From Azorinus chamasolen (lineage: Eukaryota > Mollusca > Bivalvia > Cardiida > Solecurtidae), in NCBI GenBank assembly GCA_963576725.1, contig OY755240.1, positions 14,996,378 through 15,060,377 on the forward strand: a stretch of DNA of 64,000 bases. Reading direction: 5' to 3'. Shown here in pieces: positions 20,712 through 33,477 of the stretch; the first letter of the stretch is position 1; every line of letters starts with the position of its first letter. Made by a program: the position numbers and the translations under genes. The notes beneath the pieces were generated by a model. That model ran no database searches. It worked only from the letters and a program-made list of their open reading frames with translations, and had not been told where the DNA came from.

Positions 20712-22760
20712 GTGATAAGAGCATACTGTGTAACCGCGTATTTACTGCATAGCAGACAATAATTGCAATGTACAGTGTCAATCCGCTATGACGTGTTTGT
20801 TGCACGTCCTTATAATATAGAACAGACGTTCCAGGGAGGAGTTTTCTTTTGGAAAATAGCAGATTAGAAGTCCTGCATAGGACAACTCTGTCTTGATTAA
20901 AATACATCATCCAGGAAGACAGGCGTCAAGCGGTAAGAGAGGTTGCTACTAAAGTTGGAATTTGTAAAATAGCTGCACATAAGATATTGTATGAATTTAG
21001 ACATGAGTCAGGTTTTCAGTCAAAAGGGTCAGAAGATTGTTTTTCCGGCGACGAGAAGCCACAGAACCATACAGAAAAGGGCTTACTGGATACATGTAAG
21101 ACCATGGACGAAATAGGATGCATGCGCTTGAGAAAAAGCATCGAAAAAAACTCAACTTTGCAAATGTCATGTACCATCAACCCAATGTCCCACCACATAA
21201 ATTGTCATACACATAACTTGAAATGACCCACATCAGATTTCAAAGGTTCGACGCATGTCATACCCTACAGATATACAGTAGACCTAATCGAATTTAGAGT
21301 CTTAAAAACACACCGTAGAGGTACAAACTGTAGCAGCGACCCGAAGGCAGGAACATGGTGACATCATTCAATAAATCTTAGGACAAAAAGTGGTTTCAAA
21401 ATGTATTGTACAGATTGGCATCTCTTGCAACAGTGCATACATCGAAGTGAAAATGAGTGAATGCCAGGCATGACATGGTCAACGTCATAAAGTGTGCGCC
21501 GACCAGACCTACATTAGGAATGGTAAATTTGCATAGACCTCGAATGCTTTCAGATATTGTCATCAAATAATTTCACTATAATGTCAAGACATTATTTTAT
21601 ACGCCCATGTTTGTACACTATTATTTAGGTAGAAGACAATATCGTAAAACCCAATGTTCGCGACTTCAGCATACAACCTTCGTATTTTTAGAAACATACA
21701 ATGTATAAATTCTGAAAGGGGGTGAAATTGCAACACAAAAAGAGAAAATTGCAGACTCGGTTTTATTGAGTCTGTTCATGAACAGTAAAGTGCAACACTG
21801 CTCACGCCCCCTAGCACCGGCTTAAGCGGTATTCAATTTTCAGAACAAGAAGTACTGAAATTCATGATCTCGAAGGATCGGAAGGTATAACAACACTGAG
21901 AATGAAGTACATGGCGACGTTTTACGGCCGCCACACAAGCACTTAACACCTGCTGTTGTGAAGATTATAAATTCTGAAAGGGGGTGATCCCCCGAGAGCA
22001 AAAATTGCAACACAAAAAGAGAAAATTGCAGACTCGGTTTTATTGAGTCTGTTCATGAACAGTAATTGAAAGTGCAACACTGCTCACGCCCCCTAGCACC
22101 GGCTTAAGCGGTATTCAATTTTCAGAACAAGAAGTACTGAAATTCATGATCTCGAAGGATCAGAAGGTATAACAACACTGAGAATGAAGTACGGGGCGAC
22201 GTTTTACGGCCGCCACACAAGCACTTAACACCTGTTGTTGTGAAGATTATAAATTCTGAAAGGGAGTGATCCCCCGAGAGCAAAAATTGCAACACAAAAA
22301 GATATCTTAAATGGGAAAGTGCTTGAAAAGGACGAACGGGACTGGTATGATGACGTACTTCTTTTGTCATTTGGGTGACTGTTCCATTTCATGTCGGCCT
22401 CATTTCTGAATATCCACAATAAACAGAAACCTTAAACAATTGCATGTCTGCCTTTTTCACTCTAAAGTCATCACACACTAGAAAACTTGCGGAATTCCAT
22501 AACATAACAAAATCACCATTTTCCTTGAGCAAATTGTTCATGGATTGCAACAACCAAACTACAATGAATTATACTGTTATTAATATAAACTCGTTCCATT
22601 GCCGCTACTTAATACATACTCAGCCAAACGCGTTATGACTATCATCTTTTAACAAGATTGAGTTCATCAATACCAAGGCCTTTGGCAATCGTGCAAAAAC
22701 TTGAATAAGCAGCTAGACGTCTCGATATGACTCAAATAATGTTGAGCGACGTAAAACCCG
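20712..22760 (+). repeat. Duplicated block, copy D (partial)
   Basis: Starts near AACCGCGTATTTACTGCATA and CAATAATTGCAATGTACAGT and is colinear with 26,375-27,600 and 48,265-50,150, including GTCATTTGGGTGACTGTTCC at ~22,364. It is interrupted by the tandem array at 21,705-22,310. No coding capacity is conserved across the three copies. Confidence 0.75.
21705..22310 (-). repeat. Tandem array of the ~282-bp repeat unit (2 full copies plus a partial)
   Basis: Units begin ATAAATTCTGAAAGGG at ~21,707, ~21,968 and ~22,250. The first lacks ~22 bp (GATCCCCCGAGAGC...), and the third stops after AACACAAAAAGA. Each contains GGCGACGTTTTACGGCCGCC and the AGACTCGG...GAGTCT hairpin. Head-to-tail arrangement distinguishes this site from the dispersed single copies elsewhere. 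Confidence 0.9.
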
Positions 22761-23137
22761 AAACATAAAAATAAATTATCAAAATAATTAATGGCACTAG
22801 GTGCACATGTGTTTACATTCACACTCTTTCATTTAAGGTTAATGGAAATCTCCAGAGATGAGGCTGGAACGGATTGGAAGGTATACTATGAAGTCAGGAT
22901 AAATAAAACTTGCCTTTGAGCATTCTGCTTATTAAATAGTTATTCCTTAAATATATATGCAAGAACAAAGGTATAGATGAATATTTAAAATTGTATCTGA
23001 TATAAACTTATTTGGATCTGTAGAATAAAATCTATATACATGTAATTTATAAAAGCAAACGCAAAAATTGGAGTGACTGTGTTGGCAAAAGCGTTAAACG
23101 TGTACGTATGAAATAAATGATTAACATTCGCAGTAAA

Positions 23138-23358
23138 CCCATTCCCTCATACTGACGACTTCTGACGACCCTGTAAAAATCACTTTATGAAACCATTGTG
23201 ATACATAGAGCATTTGCTCCTATAGGAGCTAATGCTCTATGTATCACAATGGTTTCAAACTACAAAATCTCATTTTTGTTCTTTTCTCTAGTTAATGCTC
23301 CTTTTCGGTAGATTTATTCAAAGAGGTTGTATCTGAAAATAGCCTATGAGCTAATGGG
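23138..23358. mobile_element. TTAA-type MITE, CCCATTCCCTCAT family, copy 1
   Basis: Termini CCCATTCCCTCATA and TATGAGCTAATGGG, flanked by TAAA and TTAT (TTAA-like). The centre is a hairpin at 23,189-23,256 (GAAACCATTGTGATACATAG arm, loop at TCCTATAGGA). Sister copies at 52,735 and 56,027. No ORF: a non-autonomous piggyBac-type candidate by its target and CCC ends. Confidence 0.8.
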
Positions 23359-23362
23359 TTAT

Positions 23363-25100
23363 AGGATTAGATATGCGTAGGGATTGATTAAACACCCAAT
23401 GGATTTATAATGATATGAGCATTAATGTAGGCGGAAGATGAATCAGAAAAATTAAGGCATTTTACATGACCTAGCATCCCGCTTCGACATACGATAAAGC
23501 CTTCCTAAGCGGCCGTTTATTTATAAATAAAGGAGGAGTATTAATTAGCAGGTGGTTCCGTGATATATCTGGCATGCATTAAGCTACCACCTACATTGCA
23601 GACCTGCTTTACACGCCCACAATTAGACCCCTCTTTATGTCAGCTTAAGACAGGTTCTACTGCCATACGTTTTAATCATTTGTGGTTTGTCTTCCTTAAC
23701 CCTTACTGTATTAATCATTAAGGAAACTATATAATCAGAGCAATTGCATAATATAAGCAAATACAAAATACTGGTAGAAATCAGAGAACCTCTTTTTGTC
23801 ATCTATAATCAAGGCATCCACGTTTTGTTTCAATATTTATTCGGATAAGTCCGCGTTGATACACGGACAATTCGAATTTATGTTGACTGCATGTTTGAGA
23901 CCACCTTTATGTTTTCGAGATTCCTATTGAATAAAACTATGTATGGGTCCCATTTTTAACCCTGACGAACGCATCCTGACTGGACAGATTGTATTTGCAG
24001 TAACCCGATCGTCACATTTAAACATCAACTATTAACGATTTAAACATCAACTATTATGCAGGTCAATTTAACGATTGTTGTCTTTGTCATAATTAAAATG
24101 TAAATACAATCTTACTAAGAAGTGCAGTAATGTTACTTTACATAGATAAAGCGGTATATATTACCGCGATAAAATACAATTAGGACTTCAACTATCGACG
24201 TAGATTATATCTAGACGATTAATTCAGATTACAACCAACGTCTGTGGGTTTCTGAGATGTAATTTAATATCCGCTAATTGTCTTCTGATTGTCTCTCAGA
24301 TAATAGTCTTCCATATATATTTCACTGCATACGAATACTTGACGTGCATTGTTTGTTCGTCATAATAAATACATCGGTCTGCTCCTGCAAAAGAATTAGG
24401 ATCTGCTTTGTCGGTTATGAAAATGTATAAACACGATTCTGTAATCTCTCCCATGGCCAAACACTCCTCTGTTCTTAAGCAGGGATACATCGTTCAGCAA
24501 ACTAATATTTGTCATTTTTCCATACATGAATATGCATCAGATAAATATGTAAAGCATTTGTACCAGTGGTTGCGTGAAATCTAACAAGATTTGTAAGATG
24601 AAGACATGTTCTTATGGGTAAAATAAGTTATTGACAAGTACTAATCATATTCAGTCGATTTAGGCGGAATGATTCGTATGTAAATTTGATTTCTGTGTTT
24701 TCTTTGTCCCGTTAGGACGAATGAATATTCCCACAAGTGTTCAATTATACAGAGTATGCCCCAATCGTCCCCTTAGAAAATAGTTATGATAGAAGGTGCC
24801 GAATCCTCTGTTAACAAAAACTCAAGTTTATAGACATAGTTCCACCACACATTACGGTGTGTCCAGTTTTGAAGAGTCCTATATGATTCATGAGCTAGGC
24901 GGGATAATATTAACTGGAAATTCAAAACTATAGACACTATGTATGAAGGCGAGGTTCATATTGAGTAAGCCAATATTACATGTCATTCTTTGACACATAT
25001 CAAGCTAATTTACTCGGTGCCTCATCCGGATCCAAGCTGATCTGTCTTCAGTCAGTCGTTTCTCATAACTAATCCAAAACTAATGAATCACACATATATG
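23363..25100. other. Non-coding, no gene seen
   Basis: Contains a short relic near 23,575-23,630 resembling the GCATTAAGCTACCACCT part of the TA-flanked MITE at 57.85 kb. No recognisable coding sequence. Confidence 0.45.
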
Positions 25101-26330
25101 GTTTTACATTGTCTGGCATTAAAAACTTGTTATATGTTTGTTTTTCATTACGAAACTTCAGTTACATATTCAAAGTGCCATTATGTCTTAGCAGTGATCT
25201 TATCATAGCTCTTACATTGATCGCTTCAAATCGACTTGAAAACAGGACTTGGAGGATGAATGTGGTAATATTATTGGTAAGGCTCCATTTTGATAGAATA
25301 GGATACTCTGCCTAAGTCCACTTCAAAGAATGTAACACAGACTACTGCGTCTTCAAAATGGCATCTTGTCAAGAGTCTGCACTGTGTTTACATATTAGAT
25401 GTAGTTATTTGTTCACGATATTTCCATACTGCATACATCTACACACTGGATACCACGTTAAATATATGATGCTTATGTGAATTTACCCCGGTTGATGCAT
25501 TTATGTTTATTGTAGAAAGAATGTTCAGATGTGTATACCAAAAATAAATTTTGCCACCGCTTTCTTTTACATATATTGTTGCTGACAAACATTGTTGCAA
25601 ACCCAAATAATGAAGTTCAGTCAAACAGAATACAGTTAACCCACTCAAACAGCACTTTCAAATTACATGTAGTATTAGTTTCGATCTTTCAGAAAAATAT
25701 GACAGTTTAATAAAGGCGGCAAAACATTAAAACAAACACAAAAGAAGCGTATGGCATGAATTTCAGTCTGTGTTAAGCAACCACCTATACCAAATGTTCT
25801 GATTTATTTTATTAAACGTGGTGCTGGACACCTATTTCCTTTCGATTTGATTATTAAGCATACCAATACTAACCTGTTACAGGCAAGTGTAGCTGCGTCA
25901 ACATTTTCGTTTCTTTATTTCTTCCCCATATACTTTTTTAGATTATAATCACACAATCAAACAGTTTGCCTGGTGAGGCACTGAAGTTTAGATCCAAACT
26001 GGTTTCAAAAGTGATCATGAATGCGTCATTGTTAGTGAAATATATTTTGTCTAAATGGCTTAATATAACTACATGTATGTATTATGAGTCAGGCTGCATG
26101 CACTTAAATCAGTGGGTCATTTGGACCTAAGCCAGTACAACACACTGATTATAATTGTGCAAATGATATTTGATAACTGCGTGTGTTTTGCAGATGAACA
26201 TTATTTATTGTTCAAAAGTTTACCGTTATATGTACATTAACAGATGTTTACGTAGTTTGTAATTATAATGCATTTGTTCAGTATCATGTATGCCTTAAAA
26301 TAGCATTATGAACAAATGCCGCAAGAAAAT
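25100..26330 (+). repeat. Duplicated block, degenerate partial copy (E')
   Basis: Colinear with 28,790-30,350 and 51,190-52,370. Landmarks are CACTTCAAATCGAC-like at ~25,226, a GGTAAG donor-like site at ~25,275 and GCTGACAAACATTGTTGCAA at ~25,577. More diverged than the other copies: the exon-like frame has stops. Confidence 0.65.
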
Positions 26331-27769
26331 AATAAATTAACACTTTCATCTCATAAATATATGTCTACGCACAAATGACATCATGTGTCCAGCGCATACA
26401 ATAATTGCAATATGCAGTGTCAATCGGCAAAGAAGTGTTTGTCGCACACCCGTATGCACATATCACAGACGTTTCAGGTAAGGGTTTGCTTATTAAAAAT
26501 CAAAGATTAAAAAGCCTGCAAAGGACAGCTGTGTCAAAAGCTAAAGCGGGAATGACCTCATCGATGATGACAGGCGTCAGGCGGTAAGAGATGTGGCTAC
26601 TAAAGCTACAATATGTAAAACAGTTGCACATAAGACATAGTCAGAATTTAGATAGAGTCGAGCCTCAGCGAGATGGCCCACTCAATTGTTATCCGGCAAC
26701 GGCAACCTGCATAATCTACAGAATAGGGCTTTCCGGAGAAAGTTATCCAAATGGACGAAAGATGATGCATACGCTTTGAAAAAACATACAGAATAAGCAA
26801 TCAGCATTGTAAATGTCATGCACCAACCCCTAACGCAGTGTCCAACCACACACACCAGCATGCATATCATATAACTTAACACATTTCAAAGACTTTACAT
26901 ATCTACATTCGCCCCAATATTAAAATCGCACATAAGAGGCATAACATTCAGTAGCAACCAGGAGGCCAAGAACAAGAGGCCAATGTGCACTGCTCAGGCT
27001 TATAATTATCATACTTTTAGATAGACATCCAATGCGTTCAAATATCGTTATCAAATTGTTTCATTATAATGTTAAACCATTACTGTATACGACTACGTTT
27101 GTAAATTAGTTGGAAGAAAAGACCGCACCATCCGATGTTCCCGACTTGAGCAGACAATCATCGTATTAGTAGAATCATACAATTTAGATCTTAAATGTTT
27201 GAAAGATATGAATGGAACAAGTATTACCCAAGGGGATAAATGTTAAACCTGTGGGTATGATGACGTACTTATATTGACATTTGGGTGACTGTTCCATTTC
27301 TAAACATCCCCAGTAACCAAAACCCCTCAACACTTAGTTGTCTGACTTTTCTCTCAGAAGTCAGCGCACGCCTGAAAACTTGTGGACTTCCCTTAGTACA
27401 TCAACATGTTTCCTTGTGCAAATTGTTCATTGATTTCAGCACCCAAACTATAATGAATTATATTGTTTTCAATATAAACAATTTTCCTTGCCGTTTCTTA
27501 ACATATATTCAGCCAAACACGATGTGACAAGCATTTGTAAACAATTTGATCCAGCTCATCAATAAATCTTAAATAAACAACTAGATTCCTCTCAAAAAGG
27601 TCACTCCCTGCATCATTATCGATATACCTCACTAATGAAAAACAGTTCCCCCAAAATACTAATCTGGAGTTTATGTTTGATAAACGAGCTACAGGGGTAA
27701 ATACTGACCGTAGGTTCTCAACCGTTGACATTCTGTATGTTTTGAGATAGGTATTGAGAGACAATATGG

Positions 27770-27920
27770 CTTCCAAGGCGATACTTCCATCTTCACTCTA
27801 TAAATTATTGTCTGTGTGTTATGTCATGATTGCTTGTGTCGTGGTTCTGTTCGTTCGGGAGGCCCAGTGTTTTGTATGTGGTGTTTCCGCATGACTCGAA
27901 CGTATATATTTGCCCTTATA
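27770..27920 (+). mobile_element. PLE 3'-tail fragment inside block E
   Basis: TTCCAAGGCGATACTTCCAT, then TTTTGTATGTGGTGTTTCCG, then CATGACTCG matches the PLE tail family. Its counterpart at 50,325-50,480 shows that it was present before the block was duplicated. Confidence 0.7.
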
Positions 27921-28798
27921 AGATTCATGTCCAGCCAGCCGCAGCCCCAATGCCATTTGCAAACAAGTTGGAGTTGGATCCAGAAACAGCCATTTAACCC
28001 CTCTCTTGCTCAATTTTTAAATACAGTTCTCCTTCTTTACCCATGTCCTGTTGTATAATTACATATATCTTCACTATGTACAAGTATTTCGCAAGCGAAG
28101 GGTTAATTGCTGTCTCACCAGGATCGAAACTAATTAATCCACAACCAGTCGTTTCTCATACGTTTAAACGAATACGAACAAAGTTGTTTCTGGGATGTAA
28201 TTTAACACTTTACATGATGGATACTCATGTAAGAAATAATAACAGTTTGTTTCCTGATATTTGTAATGATATAGAGACGCAGGATCTTTTGACAATGAAA
28301 GTAGATTCACATATCGTTTACCCCATACAAACAGCATACTTTGATATATTGTATATGTTTCTACTCTGTTTGCAACGATTTGCGAGACACTAACTTCAGG
28401 TAAAGTGTTAACACTGTGTGTTGTCTTCAGATTTATTATTACATAATAGTATTTGAACATAATGTTGCAGATTTCCGTCGTAAATAGAACACATGTTGTA
28501 CAGTATTAATTAGTGTGTTATTAGTCACTCGTTTAACCGTTTACATGATAGAGGGCTTATTTTGCCTCATGTACAAATAGGGTAGACTCTGGACAGATGT
28601 TCACTGTAGGAGACTTCCGACCAGGGTCTGACGTTGTTATGCGTATGTATTTATAGATATGGTTTACAGTCTCTAGCAAGGTCAACATGCTCTTTGAATG
28701 TTAAAAATTCCGTAACTGAAGCTATATATTCGTGACGTCACTGTTTCTTACATGCATATTCATATTGCTCTTATTGTTTACATGAATATTCATGAATG

Positions 28799-29596
28799 TT
28801 TGAAGCAGTGATCAGAACGTCTACACTTGTACCAGTGATCACTTCAAATCGACATCAAACAGGATTGAAGGATGAATGCCGTGTTATTATTGGTAAGCCT
28901 GATTGTTTGATAACATGGGCATTTCTCGGGGATGAAAGGGATTTGTGCTCTGCAAACAGTGTAAATCAGATCGATCGCCGCGAGTTCCAAATGACATCTA
29001 GTGAGAGTCTGCACTGTTTTACTTATTCTACATGTAGTATGTAGTCATTTGTTCTCCATCTTTACATACACTGTAGACCTTGATTAAATACAACATTAAC
29101 CGTCTCCCTGTTCTGTGTTTCTGTGTTTGCTCCAAATTGAAATACCTACTGAACATTCATGGACAAAGTAGATATAATGAAATATATGGAAGGTGGAACA
29201 TGGAACCGATTCGAGAATATAAAGGCAGACCATTCAAATTCCATTAGCAAATAGAAAAGACCCTCAACAGACGGCTCGTATCGGAGCTGTCTGATATGGG
29301 TTTTCTATGTTTGCAATTGCGTGAAATCACGTTTACATGAAAGAAAGGGTTAAATAAGTTATATAGATACGGATCTACATTAATTTGTTCAACTCATTTC
29401 TTAGTTTTGTAAGTAGAATTCGATTACTGTGGCAAGAACATTCAGACGTTTATATCATGTGGATATCTAATGTTTTAGAATAACTGCGAATATGACAAAC
29501 AAAAACATTTGTTCCGTGTAATTGAATATGCAAAGAAACACCGTTTTCTTTTGCAGAGTTTACTGCTGACAAGCATTGCTGCAAACCAAGAAAATA
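28799..29596 (+). other. Exon-like pair with conserved splice signals (hypothetical short gene)
   Basis: A segment preceded by AG (TTTGAAGCAG) and ending ATTATTG|GTAAGC at ~28,892 is followed ~660 bp later by CTTTTGCAG|AGTTTACTG at ~29,553. Joining them keeps an open frame of ~40 codons (LKDECRVII, then EFTADKHCCKPRK, stop). Copy F (51,190-51,830) keeps both sites and the stop, with CCKSRK. E' keeps the donor and the CCKPK stop but is broken upstream. No start exon or signal peptide was found. Differences between E and F are mostly amino-acid changing, so selection is not evident. Confidence 0.25.
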
Positions 29597-29774
29597 AATG
29601 TCAGTCATACAGAATACAGCAAACTCTAGTTTCAATACCGATACACAATACAAGTAGCAGTTTCATTGAGGAGGCAAACCATTCAGGCAATTATAAAAAA
29701 AATCCAGTATGGATTGGACCTTGTAATAAGTAATAAGCAACTACCTACATTAAACTATCTATTTTTTCTATTTA

Positions 29775-29980
29775 CCTTTACCCTGCTGAGCAAAAACTAT
29801 TTTTACAGTTTTTTTATCTATTATATATTAAAATGTAAGCTATAATCAATTTGTCTATCAAAATGCAACCAGGGTGTCAAACAGTTTGGATCCGGATGAG
29901 ACGCCGAGTTACTCGGCGTCTCATCTGGATCCAAACTATTTGCTTAGATAATTACTCATCCGCCTACAGCAGGCTAAAGG
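29775..29980. mobile_element. TTAA-type MITE, CCTTTAGCCTGCTG family, copy 1 (206 bp)
   Basis: Termini CCTTTACCCTGCTG and CAGCAGGCTAAAGG, flanked by TTTA and TTGA. The colinear position in block F (~51,985) has an uninterrupted TTAA, so the insertion came after the duplication. The centre is a hairpin with arms TTTGGATCC.GATGAGACGC around CGAGTTACTCG. Confidence 0.85.
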
Positions 29981-30424
29981 TTGAACGTTCTGGACAACTC
30001 ACTTATATGTAGTAATTAACCATATCCATATTAATCAGTTACTACTTTATATTGTCTAGACGTATCGACTGCTATAATTATATTTTGTATAGCTATTCTC
30101 CATGTGATTAATGTGCCTTTTATTCATCCTTAAGCATATTTGGATCTTGATGAGATATAGAGTCAACTGGTATCTGATTTTGTCCGATCCGGATTCAAAT
30201 TTGATGATAAATGTGTCACTGGTAAAATGCAATCACATAACTATGTTGTATGAGTGATTATGAAATGCATTTGAATTGGTGTGTTTTGAAATATGTTTTG
30301 CCGATGAAACATGTAAAAAATAACTGAAATGTTCAGTAGACAGTACATGTTGTGGTTAGAGGGAAAATCGTAATCTTTGGAAAGTCAACAGACCCCCTGA
30401 TTTGGTATATGTGTTTCACGAATA

Positions 30425-30771
30425 CAGTGCTCCCTCTCTACAACGACAGCCGTTGGGATACGAAGAGTGTATGTGTTGTTCAGAGGGAGTTGTTATAAGG
30501 AGGGAAAATCAAACATAATTAGCTTGTTGGCAGATCCCCAGATAAGGTGTATTTCGAGAACTAAAACCGTTATGCCTCCATCAAACCTTATGTTGTGACC
30601 ACTCTTTAGAATCGTCACAAAGTGACGATTCTAAAGAGTGGTCACAACATAGGGTTTGATGGAGGCATAAAGAAAGTTGTTTTTGGAGCCTTGTTGTTTC
30701 GGAAACAGTGACGTGCGTTGTTGTAAGGAGGGAATCGTTATTGAGAGGGTCGTTGTAGGGAGGGAGCACTG
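30425..30771. mobile_element. TA-flanked MITE with a 101-nt near-perfect palindrome
   Basis: Termini CAGTGCTCCCTCTCTACAAC and its near-perfect reverse complement (22/23), flanked by TA on both sides: a Tc1/mariner-type non-autonomous element. Positions 30,570-30,670 form a hairpin with ~49-bp arms and an AAA loop (GTCAC AAA GTGAC). Block F lacks the element at the colinear site near 52,428. Relatives of the hairpin occur at 62.2 and 63.4 kb. Confidence 0.85.
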
Positions 30772-31109
30772 TAATGCAGTAAACAAGCATTTTAGGATAG
30801 TTCATCATTTTTTAAGTTTGCCGAATGTCATTTTTCTCGCTTTAAGCAATCCGCACCCACCAGTCTATGAGAAGAACGTTTTAGATCCATGTATTAGGTT
30901 CTGATAAGGTGTTTCACTGTTTTCTTAATCAATCAATGTTTAATTGACTTGTTCCCTAAACATGCAAAATAACTAATGTGTTGTGGAAATAGATCCATTC
31001 AGCTGAATGCCTTCCCTGATTAAAATAAATACGGACTGTATAGGTACTAATTCAGCAAAATTTAGACTGCATTATTAATAAGGTAATACTGCATTCGAAC
31101 GCCTTTGCA

Positions 31110-31480
31110 TTAAAAACATAAATAAATGCTGAATGTACCCTTAAGTATACCATTTAAACAGTCTTGCTTTTTATTTGATGGTTTTCTGTTGAGAAACACC
31201 AATAAAACTAAAATATGTCGCGCTGTAATTTTTGTTCCAGCGGTCAAAAATGTATGACAGTTCTTTATAAATATTCGCGATATATAAAGCAACCACTTCG
31301 CGCATGCGCCTCTCGATATTAAACAATGCAATGAGGCGTCTCTTGGAAGCCGAAGTGGGATGAGTACTAGGTTGTCTGGGAAATAAAATGAAGAAATAAA
31401 CATACTCGCAGTCTCTATATTTAAACCTATTTTTGTTTTTTGATCCATATTTAATCCTATTTTCTTTTTCATCGATTTTT
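31110..31480. other. Non-coding within block E
   Basis: A 120-codon minus-strand ORF here has no recognisable domain and is not conserved in copy F. Treated as chance. Confidence 0.4.
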
Positions 31481-31989
31481 ATACAAACATGTAATTTAAC
31501 ACAAAACCTTACGTTTGAAACTTTTTAAAGACCAGTTTCCCTCAAATGGATGGACATTCTATCAAAAACATTAAAGTGTCATTTTTTCGATCTCAAGACG
31601 TCCAGGGACTTTTAACACAGAATGTTTGTCCTTGAGAACAGATGCATGTTCATATGCAAACAGGGCAGATCCTGTACTGACGAGATCAGGGTGTACTCTT
31701 TTGTGGAGGCATTAACAATCGTAATTACGAGAAAAGGATACACTCGAGATTTCACTAGGATGTACTTTGACGCTTGGTATTGACAATATACATGTATTTT
31801 GCAGATTAAATATTCATTTATTTTCATAAGGGTTAAACCTAAGTTTGTTGGCATGGGAATAAGTAAATGTAATTTTCTGTAATTAGAATACATTTTACGT
31901 TATCAGATATAATAGCATTGCTATTATGTACACACCACTTAATACAATGACATAAACAGCAGATGGTTCTTTAAGGTATATCGACTTAA

Positions 31990-32264
31990 CCCTTCGCTTC
32001 CTGAATTTTAAAATACATTTCTCCTTCTTTACCCATGTCCTGTTGTATAATTTCAAATATCTTCACTGTGTATAGGTATTTCACTGTGCAATCATTGCTG
32101 TGGATTGCACTGGTTGCACAATCAACTTGTAAATAGTGCAGACCCTGACGAGACAGCTCCTGCAGGAGCTGTCTCATCTGGGTCTTCATTATTTACAAGT
32201 TGATTGTCATCTGGGTCTTCACTATTTACAGGCACGTATATTGACGCGAATAGCAAGCGAAGGG
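31990..32264. mobile_element. TTAA-type MITE, CCCTTCGCTTGC family, copy 1
   Basis: Flanked by perfect TTAA (31,986-31,989 and 32,265-32,268). Termini CCCTTCGCTTCCT and AGCAAGCGAAGGG. Positions 32,119-32,206 form an 88-nt hairpin (arm CAATCAACTTGTAAATAGTG, centre CTCCTGCAGGAG). No ORF. piggyBac-type by target and CCC termini. Confidence 0.9.
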
Positions 32265-32551
32265 TTAAATGCCGAAATACCCAGAATAAGACCTCTTTAA
32301 ATAGTATAATTTCCCTTAACCATTCACTCCATGAATATTCATGTACGAAATAATGACACCGTGAATATTTATTAGATTATTTAAACGTAATACAGTATGG
32401 CCATGGCAGAAACTAAAGAATAAGATTTATATTATTACATAATCAAAGAGTGCAGACCCTGGTCAGGCGGCGATTTGTAAAGGCGTAGAAAATCGTATCA
32501 ATGGAGTTAATGTCCGCTCAAATGCAGATTTCGCTACTTCTGATTTTATTA

Positions 32552-32793
32552 CCCTTCGCTTGCTGAATTTTAAAATATATTTCTCCTTCTTTACCCATGC
32601 CCTGTTGTATAATTACAAATATCTTCACTGTGTACAAGTATTTCGCTGTGCAATCAATGCTGTGGAGTGCACTGGTTGCACAATCAATTTGTAAATAGTG
32701 CAGACCCTGATGAGACAGCTCCTACAGGAGCTGTCTCATCTGGGTCTTCACTATTTACAGGTAGGTATATTGACACGAATAGCAAGCGAAGGG
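32552..32793. mobile_element. TTAA-type MITE, CCCTTCGCTTGC family, copy 2
   Basis: Same ends and inner order as copy 1, with the hairpin at CTCCTACAGGAG. The left flank is ATTA and the right flank TTAA. Block F has the undisturbed target GATTTGGTTAATCTTATG near 53,488, a clear empty site. Confidence 0.9.
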
Positions 32794-33477
32794 TTAATCT
32801 TAAGATTGTCTAACAGTGTTGATTCAGATAAGACGCCGAGTTATTTTATGTCTCGTCTATATTAAATATGATTACATAAACGAGCGATCCCAGTCTGGAT
32901 TCGTTGGTTACAAGACATCTCATCTGGATTCATGCTTTTTTGGAAAATGCGAGTGGATTTGTGATAAATGGGGTGAGAGTAAGGTGCAGTCCGAGACTGG
33001 GAGGAACTGTTTCACTCAACATACAACAATCACGAATTAATGGTACGCTCCCTTTGATAATAGTAAGACACATTATAGATGTAAACCTTATTTTATTACA
33101 ATGTTAAGTAAATAAACAGTATGAACCTTATCAGGAGGCGCTAAAAGCGTATTGTTTTAGTAAACAAGACGGCACTCCGTATTTGTATACATTAAAATGG
33201 CATCATTAATATTAGAAGCCGGTTATTAAACGTAGTTTCAAAACCAATCTTCCTGACATGTGGCAGTACAATACAAACTGAATGCCATGTATAAAGCAGC
33301 TCCCAACGGAGCGTCCAGTATTACATTCACCTTGCATAAAGAAGTCACCTGCCTACAAAGACATACAGTGTTCATGAACAAATTCCGGTTTAGAGGGTTA
33401 TAGTATTTGGCCATGGCACAAACAAACGTTATAATATGTTCCGTTTCTATTCTGTTTGCAATGAGGTTAAAGGCTTT

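Noticed and set aside
21705..22310. Hammerhead ribozyme in the ~280-bp unit
   Set aside because: PLE-linked and satellite-linked hammerheads occur in molluscs, but the required CTGANGA and GAAA core could not be found in this unit on either strand.
27285..28460. Several 80-116-codon ORFs in block E as host genes
   Set aside because: None keeps its frame in block F or D, and none shows a recognisable domain.
32119..32206. Bacterial-type terminator or CRISPR repeat
   Set aside because: The hairpins are parts of TTAA-flanked MITEs in an evidently eukaryotic window. No regularly spaced repeat/spacer structure exists.
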